Positions 16,470-25,260 of a stretch of DNA of 64,000 nt are shown here, one piece after another. The stretch's first letter is position 1. Every line of letters begins with the position of its first letter. Below the pieces are notes generated by a model. It saw nothing but the letters and a program-made list of their open reading frames with translations. It searched no databases and was not told the origin of the DNA. The DNA is from Pseudomonas putida. Its GTDB lineage: Bacteria; Pseudomonadota; Gammaproteobacteria; Pseudomonadales; Pseudomonadaceae. Location of the stretch: NCBI RefSeq assembly GCF_001941965.1, contig NZ_MKZO01000058.1:124001-188000 (forward strand). The letters run 5' to 3'. The translations under genes were made by a program, and so were the position numbers.

Positions 16470-16564
16470 TCGAGGGCCTCATCGCCGGCAACGCCGGCTC
16501 CCACAGGGACCGCATGCACCGCCGGACCTGTGGGAGCCGGCGTTGCCGGCGATGAGGGCCTCGA
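16470..16564. repeat. Variant REP inverted pair (GCCGGCAACGCCGGC arms)
   Basis: The arms keep CTCATCGCCGGC and GGCTCCCACAGG but replace the usual GCTGGCAAGCCAGC with GCCGGCAACGCCGGC. GTGGGAG ends face the loop. It lies between convergent stop codons. Confidence 0.85.
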
Positions 16565-16576
16565 CAACAATGCAGA

Positions 16577-17467
16577 TCAGCGAGTGGCGTAATCGACCAC
16601 GATGCTGACAAAGATGATCAATCCCGCCCAATGGTTATGCAGGAACGCCTTGAAGCAGGCCTCCCGCTCCAGCCCGCGGGTCGACCAGTATTCCCAGGCG
16701 AAGCACAGCGCCGCGCCCAGCAGCCCCAGATGGAACCAGCCACCCAGGCCGAACTGGTTGCCCGCCAGCAGCAGGCACAGCAGCGACGCACCCTGCAGCG
16801 CCAGGATGATGATGCGGTCGGCCTCGCCAAACAGGATCGCGGTGGATTTCACGCCGATCTTCAGGTCATCGTCGCGGTCGACCATCGCGTAGTAGGTGTC
16901 ATAGCCCACCGTCCACAACAGGTTGGCGATGTACAGCAGCCAGGCGATCGCCGGCAACTCGCCGTTGGCCGCGGTGAACGCCATGGGAATACCCCACGAA
17001 TACGCCGCCCCCAGCACCACCTGCGGGTAATAGGTGTAGCGCTTCATGAACGGGTAGCAGGCCGCCAGCGCCACCGCGCCGAACGACAGCAGCACGGTCT
17101 TCTGGTTGGTGCACAGCACCAGCAGGAAGCTGATGCCCACCAGCAAGGCGAACAGCGCCAGGGCTTCGCGAGCGCTGATCCGACCGGCGGCCAGCGGCCG
17201 CTCGGCAGTGCGTTTCACATGACCGTCGACCTTGCGGTCGGCGAAATCGTTGATCGCGCAACCGGCCGCGCGCATCAGCACCACGCCGAACAGGAAGATC
17301 AGCACATTGGCCACGCTCGGCGAGCCATTGCCGGCGATCCACACCGCCGACAAGGTCGGCCAGAGCAGCAGGTAGATGCCGATCGGCTTGTCCATGCGGC
17401 TCAGCTGGATGAAGTCCCAGGCCCGGGGGTGCAGGCGGTTGAGCGACTTGAGCAGGTTCAGGTACAT
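16577..17467 (-). CDS. 4-Hydroxybenzoate octaprenyltransferase UbiA
   Basis: A 296-residue membrane enzyme that attaches the polyprenyl tail to 4-hydroxybenzoate, the second committed step of ubiquinone synthesis. The two Asp-rich prenyl-diphosphate/Mg motifs are visible: NDFADRKVDGH near residues 72-82 and DTYYAMVDRDDDLKIG near 188-203. About eight hydrophobic helices surround them. ATG 17467 follows GGAGGCC and its first base overlaps the ubiC stop region, so the pair is translationally coupled as ubiC-ubiA. Confidence 0.96.
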   Translation of the reverse strand: MYLNLLKSLNRLHPRAWDFIQLSRMDKPIGIYLLLWPTLSAVWIAGNGSPSVANVLIFLFGVVLMRAAGCAINDFADRKVDGHVKRTAERPLAAGRISAREALALFALLVGISFLLVLCTNQKTVLLSFGAVALAACYPFMKRYTYYPQVVLGAAYSWGIPMAFTAANGELPAIAWLLYIANLLWTVGYDTYYAMVDRDDDLKIGVKSTAILFGEADRIIILALQGASLLCLLLAGNQFGLGGWFHLGLLGAALCFAWEYWSTRGLEREACFKAFLHNHWAGLIIFVSIVVDYATR

Positions 17468-18033
17468 CAGCGGGCCTCCTTGAACGCTTCGGTGGCGTGC
17501 CACAGGCCGGGCAGGAACACTTCGGCCACCAGCAGGCCCAGGGCGCCGCGGTCGAAACGCGAACGGCGGCCCCAGAGACCTTCGTCCGTCTGCCCCTCGG
17601 GCAGCCAGGCGGACGGGTAGTGGCAGACCTCTATGGCCTGGCGCACGAAGCCCTGGTCGCAGAACAGCAGTTCGCCCAGCGAGCGGCTGCCCAGCGCTTC
17701 CAGGTCCAGCCCGTCATCGAGCAGGGCCTGGCGCCCGGCGACGCTGCGGGCGAACACCCACGGCTCGCCGTGGCCGCGTAAGTACACCTCGCGCACCCAG
17801 CCTTGGCTGCCGGGCGCCAGGCCCAGGGCCAGGCACTCGTCGTCACGCAGGGTCTGCCAGCCTTCGGCCAGCGGGGTCACGGAAAAATGGTCGGTGGACA
17901 GGCGGATCAGGCGGCGGGTCAGGGAACCCTGGTCGAACAGCCAGTCGAGGATCAGCGCCGGGGTCTGGGCTGCCAGCCGCGCATCATGCGGCGCCCAGTG
18001 CACGGCGGAATATTGCGAGGATTCGTTTGGCAC
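17467..18033 (-). CDS. Chorismate pyruvate-lyase UbiC
   Basis: A 188-residue cytoplasmic enzyme converting chorismate to 4-hydroxybenzoate plus pyruvate, the first step of ubiquinone synthesis. Family signatures are the EVYLRGHGEPWVFARSV segment near residues 93-109 and LWGRRSRF near 163-170, including the conserved Arg/Glu positions of the active site. No ATG gives the expected length: GTG at 18033 starts PNESSQYSAVHW, matching Pseudomonas homologues. ATG 18078 would add 15 residues. It overlaps the start of ubiA. Confidence 0.92.
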   Translation of the reverse strand: MPNESSQYSAVHWAPHDARLAAQTPALILDWLFDQGSLTRRLIRLSTDHFSVTPLAEGWQTLRDDECLALGLAPGSQGWVREVYLRGHGEPWVFARSVAGRQALLDDGLDLEALGSRSLGELLFCDQGFVRQAIEVCHYPSAWLPEGQTDEGLWGRRSRFDRGALGLLVAEVFLPGLWHATEAFKEAR

Positions 18034-18196
18034 GGTAGTCAAGGGGTTACAGGCCAGTGAAGCGGCGAAGCTTAACATGTTTGCCCAACGCGGCTTGCAT
18101 CCCCAGGCCGGGCTCAGTACAAAGCCCGCTGACGGCCCGATCGCCATTTCCATAAAAGCAGGATCGGGCCAGGCCTGAACCCGAGGAGAAACAGTG

Positions 18197-18364
18197 ATGA
18201 AAAAGTGGCAATGCATCGTGTGCGGCCTGATCTATGACGAAGCCGAAGGCTGGCCGGATGACGGCATCGCGCCGGGCACCCGCTGGGAAGATGTCCCGGA
18301 AGACTGGCTGTGCCCGGACTGCGGCGTGGGCAAGACCGACTTCGAAATGATCGCCATCGGCTGA
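18197..18364 (+). CDS. Rubredoxin
   Basis: A 55-residue one-iron electron carrier. The four Fe ligands are C6 and C9 (QCIVCGLIY) and C39 and C42 (LCPDCGVGK), with the aromatic core residues W4, Y13, W30, W37 and F49 of rubredoxins. GAGGAG lies 9-14 bases before the ATG. It receives electrons from the reductase encoded 34 bases downstream and passes them to hydroxylases or oxidases. P. aeruginosa has two tandem rubredoxin genes here; this strain has one. No alkane hydroxylase gene is present nearby. Confidence 0.96.
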   Translation: MKKWQCIVCGLIYDEAEGWPDDGIAPGTRWEDVPEDWLCPDCGVGKTDFEMIAIG

Positions 18365-18398
18365 TCCCGTTTTCAACCCAGACAAGGACTTTCAAGGC

Positions 18399-19547
18399 AT
18401 GACCGATCCCGTCGTGATAATCGGCACCGGGCTGGCGGGCTACAACCTCGCCCGCGAATTTCGCAAGCTCGATGGCGAGACGCCGTTGCTGCTGATCACT
18501 GCGGATGACGGGCGCTCCTATTCCAAGCCGATGCTGTCCACCGGCTTCGCCAAGAACAAGGACGCCGACGGCCTGAGCATGGCCGAGCCGGGGGCTATGG
18601 CCGAGCAGCTCAAGGCCGAGATCCGCACCCACACGCGTATCAGCGGCATCGATCCGGGACACAAGCGCCTGTGGATCGGCGAGGAGCAGGTGCGCTACCG
18701 CGACCTGGTGCTGGCCTGGGGCGCGGAAACCGTGCGTGTGCCGATGGAAGGCGATGGTGTCGATGCGGTGTACCCGATCAACGATCTGGAAGACTACGCG
18801 CGCTTCCGTGCCGCTGCTGCCGGCAAACGTCGGGTATTGATCCTCGGTGCCGGCCTGATCGGCTGCGAATTCGCCAACGACATGAGCCTGGGCGGCTTCG
18901 AGGTGGACGTGGTGGCGCCGTGCGAGCAGGTCATGCCGACCTTGCTTCACCCGGCGGCCGCAGCGGCCGTCCAGGGCGGCCTCGAAGGCCTGGGTGTGCG
19001 TTTCCATCTCGGGCCGGTGCTGACCCGCCTGCTGCGGGCGAGCGAAGGGCTTGAGGCGCACCTGTCGGACGGTTCGGTGATTGCCTGCGATCTGGTGGTT
19101 TCGGCGGTCGGCCTGCGGCCACGTACTGACCTGGCTGGCGCTGCCGGCCTGCGGATCAACCGTGGAGTGGTGGTGGACCGGCAACTGCGCACGTCCCACG
19201 CCAATATCTTCGCCCTGGGCGACTGTGCCGAGGTCGATGGCCTCAATCTGCTTTACGTCATGCCGCTGATGACCAGTGCGCGTGCGTTGGCACAGACCCT
19301 GGCGGGCAACCCTTCCGCAGTCGCCTATGGCCCGATGCCGATCACGGTGAAGACCCCGGTCTGTCCACTGGTGGTGTCGCCGCCGCCCCTTGGCAACGAA
19401 GGCACCTGGAGCGTGGAAGGCCAGGGCAGCGACCTGAAAGTGCTCTGCCACGATGCTCAGGGCCAGTTGCTCGGCTATGCCCTGACCGGGAGTGCGGTCA
19501 TGGAGAAACTGGCGCTCAATCGCCAGCTTCCGGCCCTGCTGGCGTAA
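18399..19547 (+). CDS. Rubredoxin-NAD(+) reductase
   Basis: A 382-residue FAD enzyme that moves electrons from NADH to rubredoxin. The N-terminal FAD dinucleotide fold begins VVIIGTGLAGYNLAREFRKL (residues 4-23). The NAD-binding fold is at about 145-170 (RRVLILGAGLIGCEFANDMSLGGFEVDVV), and the second FAD motif NIFALGDCAEVDGL is near 267-280. The C-terminal domain continues to about 382. It forms an operon with rubredoxin. Related FAD/NAD oxidoreductases such as nitrite reductase subunits are less likely given the partner gene. Confidence 0.93.
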   Translation: MTDPVVIIGTGLAGYNLAREFRKLDGETPLLLITADDGRSYSKPMLSTGFAKNKDADGLSMAEPGAMAEQLKAEIRTHTRISGIDPGHKRLWIGEEQVRYRDLVLAWGAETVRVPMEGDGVDAVYPINDLEDYARFRAAAAGKRRVLILGAGLIGCEFANDMSLGGFEVDVVAPCEQVMPTLLHPAAAAAVQGGLEGLGVRFHLGPVLTRLLRASEGLEAHLSDGSVIACDLVVSAVGLRPRTDLAGAAGLRINRGVVVDRQLRTSHANIFALGDCAEVDGLNLLYVMPLMTSARALAQTLAGNPSAVAYGPMPITVKTPVCPLVVSPPPLGNEGTWSVEGQGSDLKVLCHDAQGQLLGYALTGSAVMEKLALNRQLPALLA

Positions 19548-19734
19548 ATACCGGTCGTTCTGTCGGATTTACCCTTCCATTGCCCGCCCAATGGCCGCGT
19601 CGAGACTGGCGCGGCCCTTGGCGGCGTGCCATCCTCACTTCCGTCTGCCGCAGACTAGAGCCTGCGGTGCCTTGGGCGCTGCCTTGAAGGGCAGCACGGC
19701 ATAACAACAAAAATTCCGTCAAAGAGGCTTCACC

Positions 19735-20007
19735 ATGCGTAAATCCGAAATCGCCGCAACCATTTCCGAGAAGGCCGATCTCACCAAGGATCAGGCCGGT
19801 CGCGTACTGAATGTCGTCCTGGATGAAATCAGCCATGCGCTGAGCAAAGGCGACAGCGTGACGCTCGTGGGTTTTGGTACCTTCGAAAAACGCCACCGCG
19901 GCGCTCGCACCGGCAAGAACCCGCAAACCGGCGAACCGGTGAAAATCAAGGCCAGCAATACCGTGGCGTTCAAGCCAGGCAAGGCCCTCAAGGAAAGCGT
20001 CAACTGA
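19735..20007 (+). CDS. HU family DNA-binding protein
   Basis: A 90-residue nucleoid protein. The histone-like signature GFGTFEKRHRGARTGKNPQTGEPVKI (about residues 46-71) includes the flexible beta arm with the RTGKNPQTG tip that inserts into the DNA minor groove. The N-terminal helices form the dimer. It compacts and bends DNA without strong sequence preference. It is followed by a strong terminator and therefore transcribed alone. Confidence 0.96.
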   Translation: MRKSEIAATISEKADLTKDQAGRVLNVVLDEISHALSKGDSVTLVGFGTFEKRHRGARTGKNPQTGEPVKIKASNTVAFKPGKALKESVN

Positions 20008-20034
20008 TGGCGTGATCCATCGAATGCGGTCAAG

Positions 20035-20065
20035 ACGGGCATCCTGGGGATGCCCGTTTTGTTTT
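20035..20065 (+). terminator. Terminator of the HU gene
   Basis: ACGGGCATC/GATGCCCGT (20035-20043 and 20049-20057) is a perfect 9-bp stem with a 5-base loop, followed by TTTTGTTTT. Confidence 0.9.
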
Positions 20066-20139
20066 GCGGGATCAGTAGCTTTCGTTCACTAAAAGGATAA
20101 ACTGCGCGCCGGCAGTCACTTTTTCACCGAGGCGCATTC

Positions 20140-20511
20140 ATGAAGTTCCGCTTTCTCCTTTGGGCCATGGGGCTGTTGATGGCCCGGGCCAGTCGCAAGA
20201 ACCCGGCGTTCCAGCAGCAACTCAAGGACAAGGACCTGGTGTTCCAGTTGCAGACCCTGGACGGCAAGGTCGCCCGTCACTTCGTGGTCAAGGACAGCCG
20301 TATCCGCAGCAGCGGCGGTACGCACCCGGCACCGGCCTTTGCCATTGCGTTCAAGGACGCGGCGTTTGGTTTCGAGACGCTGCAGGCGAAGAACAAGCAG
20401 CTGGCGTTCATGCAGGGGATTCAGGACAAGACCATCCAGATCAAGGGCAATCCGGCGCTGGTGATCTGGTTCCAGGGGTTGATGAAGTACCTGAAACCGA
20501 AGAAGAAGTAA
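20140..20511 (+). CDS. Small SCP2-like protein of unknown function
   Basis: A 123-residue protein. It opens with a short hydrophobic stretch (FLLWAMGLLMA, residues 5-15) and then resembles, by pattern only, the sterol-carrier-protein-2 fold: FQLQTLDGKVARHFVVKD, a central AFAIAFKDAAFGFETLQ strand region and the closing IQIKGNPALVIWFQGLMKYL helix. SCP2 domains bind lipids in a hydrophobic tunnel. The C-terminus KPKKK is basic. The gene is conserved in this position beside HU and the HDOD gene in P. aeruginosa. No function is established. Confidence 0.6.
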   Translation: MKFRFLLWAMGLLMARASRKNPAFQQQLKDKDLVFQLQTLDGKVARHFVVKDSRIRSSGGTHPAPAFAIAFKDAAFGFETLQAKNKQLAFMQGIQDKTIQIKGNPALVIWFQGLMKYLKPKKK

Positions 20512-20531
20512 GACTTCTGGTATGGGGTGTG

Positions 20532-20626
20532 GCTGATGGCCTCATCGCTGGCAAGCCAGCTCCCACAGGGACTGCGTGCACCGCTGAACCTGTGGGAGCT
20601 GGCTTGCCAGCGATGAGGCCATCAGC
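20532..20626. repeat. REP inverted pair, GTGGGAG-inside layout
   Basis: GCTGATGGCCTCATCGCTGG... and its near-perfect complement flank a 24-base loop that reads ACTGCGTGCACCGCTGA. Arms are about 38 bases long. It lies between convergent stop codons. Confidence 0.9.
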
Positions 20627-20637
20627 GGCACAGCCAA

Positions 20638-22038
20638 TCAGTGCTGGCTGAACTGCGAAGCCAGCTCGCGCAGCATCACTTCCGCTTCCAGCACCTTGTT
20701 CACTACGTCCTCGGCCTTTTCACGGCTGATGCTCAGGCGCTCGAGCAATTCATCCGGAATCGCCTCATCCGGCCCCGAGCCGATGCCCCGGGCGCGCAGC
20801 AGGCGCACCGACAGGCATACCAGGTTGGCGAACGGCGAGTGGTCGCCGGCGTAGTGCGGGTCGTTCTGGAAGCGCAGCGCAGTGGCCAGCTCATCCGGCA
20901 TGTCCCAGAAACGCATCAGCCAGGCGCCGATCTGCTCGCGGCTGATACCCAGCAGGTGCTGCTCGACATAGCTGTGGCAGACATGCGGGTTGACCTCCAG
21001 GTGCCGGCAGATCAGCGAGAAGTGCGGCGGGAAGACGTGGGCCAGCAGCAGGTAGCCGAAGTTGTGCAGCAGGCCCGCCAGGTAGGTCAGGCCGGCTTCG
21101 GGACGTTCGGCCCGCGGCATGGCCCGGGTCAGCCCCTCGATCACCGCAGCGGTGTAGATCGATTGCTGCCAGTACGGCGTGGTGTGTTGCGGGTGGTCCT
21201 TGGGCAGGCTGAGGGTCTTGCCCAGGGCCAGGCCCAGCGCCAGGTTGATCACCAGGTCGAAACCGAGCACGCGGACGATCGCGTCTTCCACCGAGCGGAT
21301 CTTGCCGGGCGAGGCGTAGTAGGGCGAAGCCGCCCAGCTGACCACCTGGGCCGCCAGCGCCGGGTCGGTCTCGACCACGCCGGTGATGTCGTCGATGGTG
21401 GCGTTGGGGTCGACCCGCAGCTTGATGATCTTCTGCGCCGTCTCGGCCAGCGGCGGAATCTCGATGGTCGATTCCAGGCGCTGCTGGATGCGCCGCGCGG
21501 TGAACGCCTGGACCGCCTGGGTGATCTCGTCGCGGTCATCCAGCGGACGGTCCAGGTTCGGATGGATCTTGCTCAGCAGCTCGCCGAACTGGCCGGCGCT
21601 GGCCTTGCTGAGCATCTTGCGGAAGTCGTCGCGCTCGATTTCCAGGAGCAGCCCGGCTTCACCCGACTGCACCAGCAGGGCGTCCGGCTTGAGCAGGCTG
21701 TCTTCGTACAGGCACGGCGAGCTGGTCAGCGCCGGGATGCCGGGCAGGATCTTCAGGCCATGCTTGTCGAGCATGCTCTGCAGGCGCTCCAGCGGCACGG
21801 CGGCCAGCTTGCGCCCGGTCAGCTCGGTCAGGCGGCTGAGGTCGAGCAGCTGGCTCTGCGGGAACAGCACCATCAGCGCGCCGACCGTGTCGTCGAGCAG
21901 GACGGTCTGAACGCGGGTTTCGGGCGGCAGCTGCGGGTGATCGGCGACTTCGCGGTAGGCGATACCCAGCTTTTCGAGCAGCAGCCGGATAACAGACGGA
22001 ACCTGTGGGGTTGCAGTATCGAGGGCAACTTCAATCAT
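20638..22038 (-). CDS. HDOD domain protein with N-terminal YbaK-like domain
   Basis: A 466-residue cytoplasmic protein. Residues 10-150 resemble the YbaK/ProXp aminoacyl-tRNA deacylase fold (VPSVIRLLLEKLGIAYREV, then VLLDDTVGALMVLFPQSQLLDLSRL). Residues 195-400 form an HDOD domain: IPPLAETAQKIIKLRVDPNATIDDITGVVETDPALAAQVVSWA and YLAGLLHNFGYLLLAHVFP, where the catalytic HD pair of true phosphodiesterases is replaced. HDOD proteins act as non-enzymatic signalling scaffolds. Neither half has a proven activity here. The equivalent gene occupies this place, next to recG and oxyR, in P. aeruginosa. Confidence 0.78.
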   Translation of the reverse strand: MIEVALDTATPQVPSVIRLLLEKLGIAYREVADHPQLPPETRVQTVLLDDTVGALMVLFPQSQLLDLSRLTELTGRKLAAVPLERLQSMLDKHGLKILPGIPALTSSPCLYEDSLLKPDALLVQSGEAGLLLEIERDDFRKMLSKASAGQFGELLSKIHPNLDRPLDDRDEITQAVQAFTARRIQQRLESTIEIPPLAETAQKIIKLRVDPNATIDDITGVVETDPALAAQVVSWAASPYYASPGKIRSVEDAIVRVLGFDLVINLALGLALGKTLSLPKDHPQHTTPYWQQSIYTAAVIEGLTRAMPRAERPEAGLTYLAGLLHNFGYLLLAHVFPPHFSLICRHLEVNPHVCHSYVEQHLLGISREQIGAWLMRFWDMPDELATALRFQNDPHYAGDHSPFANLVCLSVRLLRARGIGSGPDEAIPDELLERLSISREKAEDVVNKVLEAEVMLRELASQFSQH

Positions 22039-22117
22039 GGTCTGTATCCAAATTCTTCACAGTGGCGAGATTATAACCAGCTTGACCGGCGGCCTGGATC
22101 CAATTCCGCCGAATTCG

Positions 22118-24196
22118 TCACACCTGGCCGTATTGTTGGCCGTGACGCAGCCAGCGCTCCAGGAGCGGGCTGACGTGGTCGGGCCAGCGTGCCAGCAGGG
22201 CCTGGGCTGCGTCGCGCACGGCGGGCAGCAGGTCGGCGTCGCGCATCAGGTCGGCGACCTTGAATTGCAGCAGGCCGGTCTGGCGGGTGCCGAGCATTTC
22301 CCCGGGGCCGCGCAGCTCCAGGTCCTTCTCGGCGATGACGAAACCATCATTGGTTTCGCGCATGATCCCCAGGCGTTCGCGGCCGATCTGCGACAGCGGC
22401 GGGTGGTAGAGCAGCACGCAGTGGCTCACTGCGCTGCCGCGTCCGACCCGGCCGCGCAACTGGTGCAGCTGGGCCAGGCCCAGGCGCTCGGGGTTTTCGA
22501 TGATCATCAGGCTGGAATTGGGCACGTCCACGCCCACCTCGATCACCGTCGTGGCCACCAGCAATTGCAGGCGGCCTTCCTTGAATTCAGCCATGACCGC
22601 GGCTTTTTCCGCGGCTTTCATGCGGCCGTGGATCAGCCCCACGCGCAGTTCGCCCAAGGCGCTGGAAAGCTCTTCGAAGGTGGTCTCGGCGGCCTGGCAG
22701 GTCAGTTCCTCGGACTCTTCGATCAGGGTACACACCCAATAGGCCTGGCGCCCTTCGGCACAGGCGGCGCGGACCCGCTCGACCACTTCGAAGCGCCGGC
22801 TGTCGGCGACCAGCACGGTATTCACCGGGGTCCGGCCGGGGGGCAGTTCGTCGAGGATCGAGGTGTCGAGGTCGGCGTAGGCGCTCATCGCCAGGGTCCG
22901 CGGGATCGGCGTAGCGGTCATGATCAACTGGTGCGGACAGAAGCGCCCGCCCACGCCTTTCTGGCGCAGGGCCAGGCGTTGCTGCACGCCGAAGCGGTGC
23001 TGTTCGTCGATGATCGCCAGGGCGAGATTGTGGAATTTCACCTCTTCCTGGAACAGCGCGTGGGTGCCGACCACCATCGGCGTGCCGGTGGCGATCTGTT
23101 CCAGCGCGGCGACGCGGGCCTTGCCCTTGAGCTTGCCGGCCAGCCAGGCGACTTCAATGCCCAGCGGCTCCAGCCAGCGCTTGAAGGTGATGAAGTGCTG
23201 CTCGGCGAGAATCTCGGTGGGCGCCATCAGCGCCACCTGGTAACCGGCTTCCAGCGCCTGCAGGGCGGCGAGGGCGGCGACCACGGTCTTGCCGGCGCCG
23301 ACATCGCCCTGCACCAGGCGCAGCATGGGTTCCTGCTGGCTCAGGTCGTAGGCGATCTCGTTGCCGACGCGCTGCTGCGCGCCAGTGGGCGGGAAGCCCA
23401 GGTTGGCGAGGAATTGCCGGGGCAGGTGCCTGGCTTTCGGCAGTACCGGGGCGCGCAGCGAACGCATGCTTTCGCGCAGGCGCTGCTGCGACAGTTGATG
23501 GGTCAGCAGTTCTTCGAAGGCCAGGCGGTGCTGGGCCCAGTGCTGGCCTTCGGCGAGCTCGTCGACATCGGCGTCCGCCGGTGGCTGGTGCAGGTAGCGG
23601 ATGGCTTCGTCCAGCGGGCCGAGCTGATAGTCCCGGGCCAGCTCTTCCGGTAGCCAGTCCGGCAGGCTGCGCGGGCCGAGCATGGTCAGGGTCTGCAGGC
23701 TCAGCTGGCGCAGGCGCTGCTGGGTCAGGCCCTCGGTGGTCGGGTAGATCGGCGTCAGGGTCTGGTCCACCGGGGGCGGTGGTTCGTTGCCGTTGAGCAC
23801 ACGGTATTCCGGGTGGTAGATCTCCAGGCCCGAGGCACCGGGCCGCGCTTCGCCGTAGCAGCGCACGTGGGTGCCGCGCTTGAGCGCGTCCTTCTGCGCC
23901 ATGCTGAAGTGGTAAAAGCGCAGGCTGAGCACGCCGCTGCCGTCACCCATGCGCACCACCAGGCTGCGGCGCTTGCCCATGACCACGTCGGCGCCGCTGA
24001 CCACACCCTCGATCACCGCGTCCTGGCCCGGGCGCAAGGCGCCGATGGGCACTACGCGGGTGCGGTCCTGATAGCGCAGGGGCAGGTGGAAGAGCACGTC
24101 CTGGAGGTTTTCCAGGCCGACCTTGGCCAGTTTCTCGGCAAGGGCTTCGCCTACGCCTTTCAGTGCCGTGACCGACACATGGGACAACTCGGTCAT
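22118..24196 (-). CDS. ATP-dependent DNA helicase RecG
   Basis: A 692-residue branch-migrating helicase that remodels stalled replication forks and Holliday junctions. The N-terminal wedge/OB domain (about 1-170) precedes the helicase core: Walker A GDVGAGKTVVA near residues 289-299, DEQHRFGV (DExH box), MTATPIPRTLAM (motif III), and the C-terminal motifs VATTVIEVGVDVPNSSLMIIE and QLHQLRGRVGRG. Length is typical. It starts nine bases after the oxyR stop on the same strand, the known Pseudomonas oxyR-recG operon. Confidence 0.96.
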   Translation of the reverse strand: MTELSHVSVTALKGVGEALAEKLAKVGLENLQDVLFHLPLRYQDRTRVVPIGALRPGQDAVIEGVVSGADVVMGKRRSLVVRMGDGSGVLSLRFYHFSMAQKDALKRGTHVRCYGEARPGASGLEIYHPEYRVLNGNEPPPPVDQTLTPIYPTTEGLTQQRLRQLSLQTLTMLGPRSLPDWLPEELARDYQLGPLDEAIRYLHQPPADADVDELAEGQHWAQHRLAFEELLTHQLSQQRLRESMRSLRAPVLPKARHLPRQFLANLGFPPTGAQQRVGNEIAYDLSQQEPMLRLVQGDVGAGKTVVAALAALQALEAGYQVALMAPTEILAEQHFITFKRWLEPLGIEVAWLAGKLKGKARVAALEQIATGTPMVVGTHALFQEEVKFHNLALAIIDEQHRFGVQQRLALRQKGVGGRFCPHQLIMTATPIPRTLAMSAYADLDTSILDELPPGRTPVNTVLVADSRRFEVVERVRAACAEGRQAYWVCTLIEESEELTCQAAETTFEELSSALGELRVGLIHGRMKAAEKAAVMAEFKEGRLQLLVATTVIEVGVDVPNSSLMIIENPERLGLAQLHQLRGRVGRGSAVSHCVLLYHPPLSQIGRERLGIMRETNDGFVIAEKDLELRGPGEMLGTRQTGLLQFKVADLMRDADLLPAVRDAAQALLARWPDHVSPLLERWLRHGQQYGQV

Positions 24197-24205
24197 GACA
24201 ACGAC

Positions 24206-25126
24206 CTACTCGCTCGCGGGCGGCTTGGCCACGGAGCAGAGGCGGATCGAGTCGGCAAGGATCTCGATGGCCTTGGGCCGCGGGAAGCTGGCGCGCCAGG
24301 CGATGGCCACGGTGCGGAACGGCGCGGGCGCGCTCAGCGGACGCACGTCGATCACCCCCGGGGCGTAATGATGGCTGTGTACCGCCGACAGCGGCAGGAT
24401 CGACACGCCCAGGCCCGAGGCGACCATATGGCGGATGGTTTCCAGCGAGCTGGACTCCACCGTGGTGTGCTTGGCGCCGTCGTTGCCCTTGCCCAGGGTC
24501 GGGCAGGCTTCCAGGACCTGGTCGCGGAAGCAGTGGCCTTCACCGAGCAGCAGCAGGCTCTTGTCGTTGAGCAGGCCGGCATCGATGGTTTTCTGCTGGG
24601 TCCACGGGTGCCCGGCGGGCATCAGCACGTAGAACGGCTCGTCGTAGAGCGGCAGGGTCAGCACGTCGGCTTCGTTGAACGGCAGGGCGATGATCACTGC
24701 GTCCAGCTCGCCGTTGCGCAGCTTGTCGCGCAGCACGTGGGTGAAGTTTTCCTCGATGTACAACGGCATCTGCGGGGCGACCCGGTGCAGTTGCGGAATC
24801 AGGTGCGGGAACAGGTAGGGACCGACGGTATAGATCGCCCCGACCTTGAGCGGCGCGGTCAGCTGGTTCTTGCCGGCCTGGGCCAGTTCGCGGATACCCT
24901 GGGCCTGTTCGAGGACCTTCTGCGCCTGGGCGACGATGCTCTCGCCGACCGGGGTCAGGCGCACCGCGCTCTTGCTGCGCTCGAAGATCAGTACGCCCAG
25001 CTCGTCCTCCAGCTTTTTCACGCCCACCGACAGCGTCGGCTGGCTGACATGGCAGCGCTCGGCGGCATGGCCGAAGTGCTGTTCCTGGGCAAGGGTGACG
25101 ATGTAGCGCAATTCTGTGAGGGTCAT
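24206..25126 (-). CDS. Hydrogen peroxide sensor and activator OxyR (LysR family)
   Basis: A 306-residue LysR regulator. The winged helix (residues 1-60) includes HFGHAAERCHVSQPTLSVGVKKLEDELG. The redox pair is conserved at exactly C199 and C208 (GHCFRDQVLEAC), as in E. coli OxyR, where peroxide drives a C199-C208 disulfide. It activates catalase and alkyl hydroperoxide reductase genes. It is co-transcribed with recG downstream. Confidence 0.96.
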   Translation of the reverse strand: MTLTELRYIVTLAQEQHFGHAAERCHVSQPTLSVGVKKLEDELGVLIFERSKSAVRLTPVGESIVAQAQKVLEQAQGIRELAQAGKNQLTAPLKVGAIYTVGPYLFPHLIPQLHRVAPQMPLYIEENFTHVLRDKLRNGELDAVIIALPFNEADVLTLPLYDEPFYVLMPAGHPWTQQKTIDAGLLNDKSLLLLGEGHCFRDQVLEACPTLGKGNDGAKHTTVESSSLETIRHMVASGLGVSILPLSAVHSHHYAPGVIDVRPLSAPAPFRTVAIAWRASFPRPKAIEILADSIRLCSVAKPPASE

Positions 25127-25225
25127 AACTGGCGTCCGTGAAGTAGCGGCCCCAGCATAGCGGCTGCAACCGATAGACGCACGTTATCAGACTTGTGCGT
25201 GTGCGACAGAAACGATGATTGGCCA

Positions 25226-25260
25226 AAAACTTTGGGGCCGCGTTGCGGCCCCAGTTTGGC
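25226..25260 (-). terminator. Terminator of the exbB-exbD-tonB operon
   Basis: TGGGGCCGC/GCGGCCCCA (25233-25241 and 25245-25253), followed on the minus strand by AAGTTTTTGG. It begins just past the tonB stop. Confidence 0.8.

Noticed and set aside
20140..20511. Helicase annotation sometimes given to this small gene
   Set aside because: At 123 residues with no Walker A or DExD motif it cannot be a helicase.
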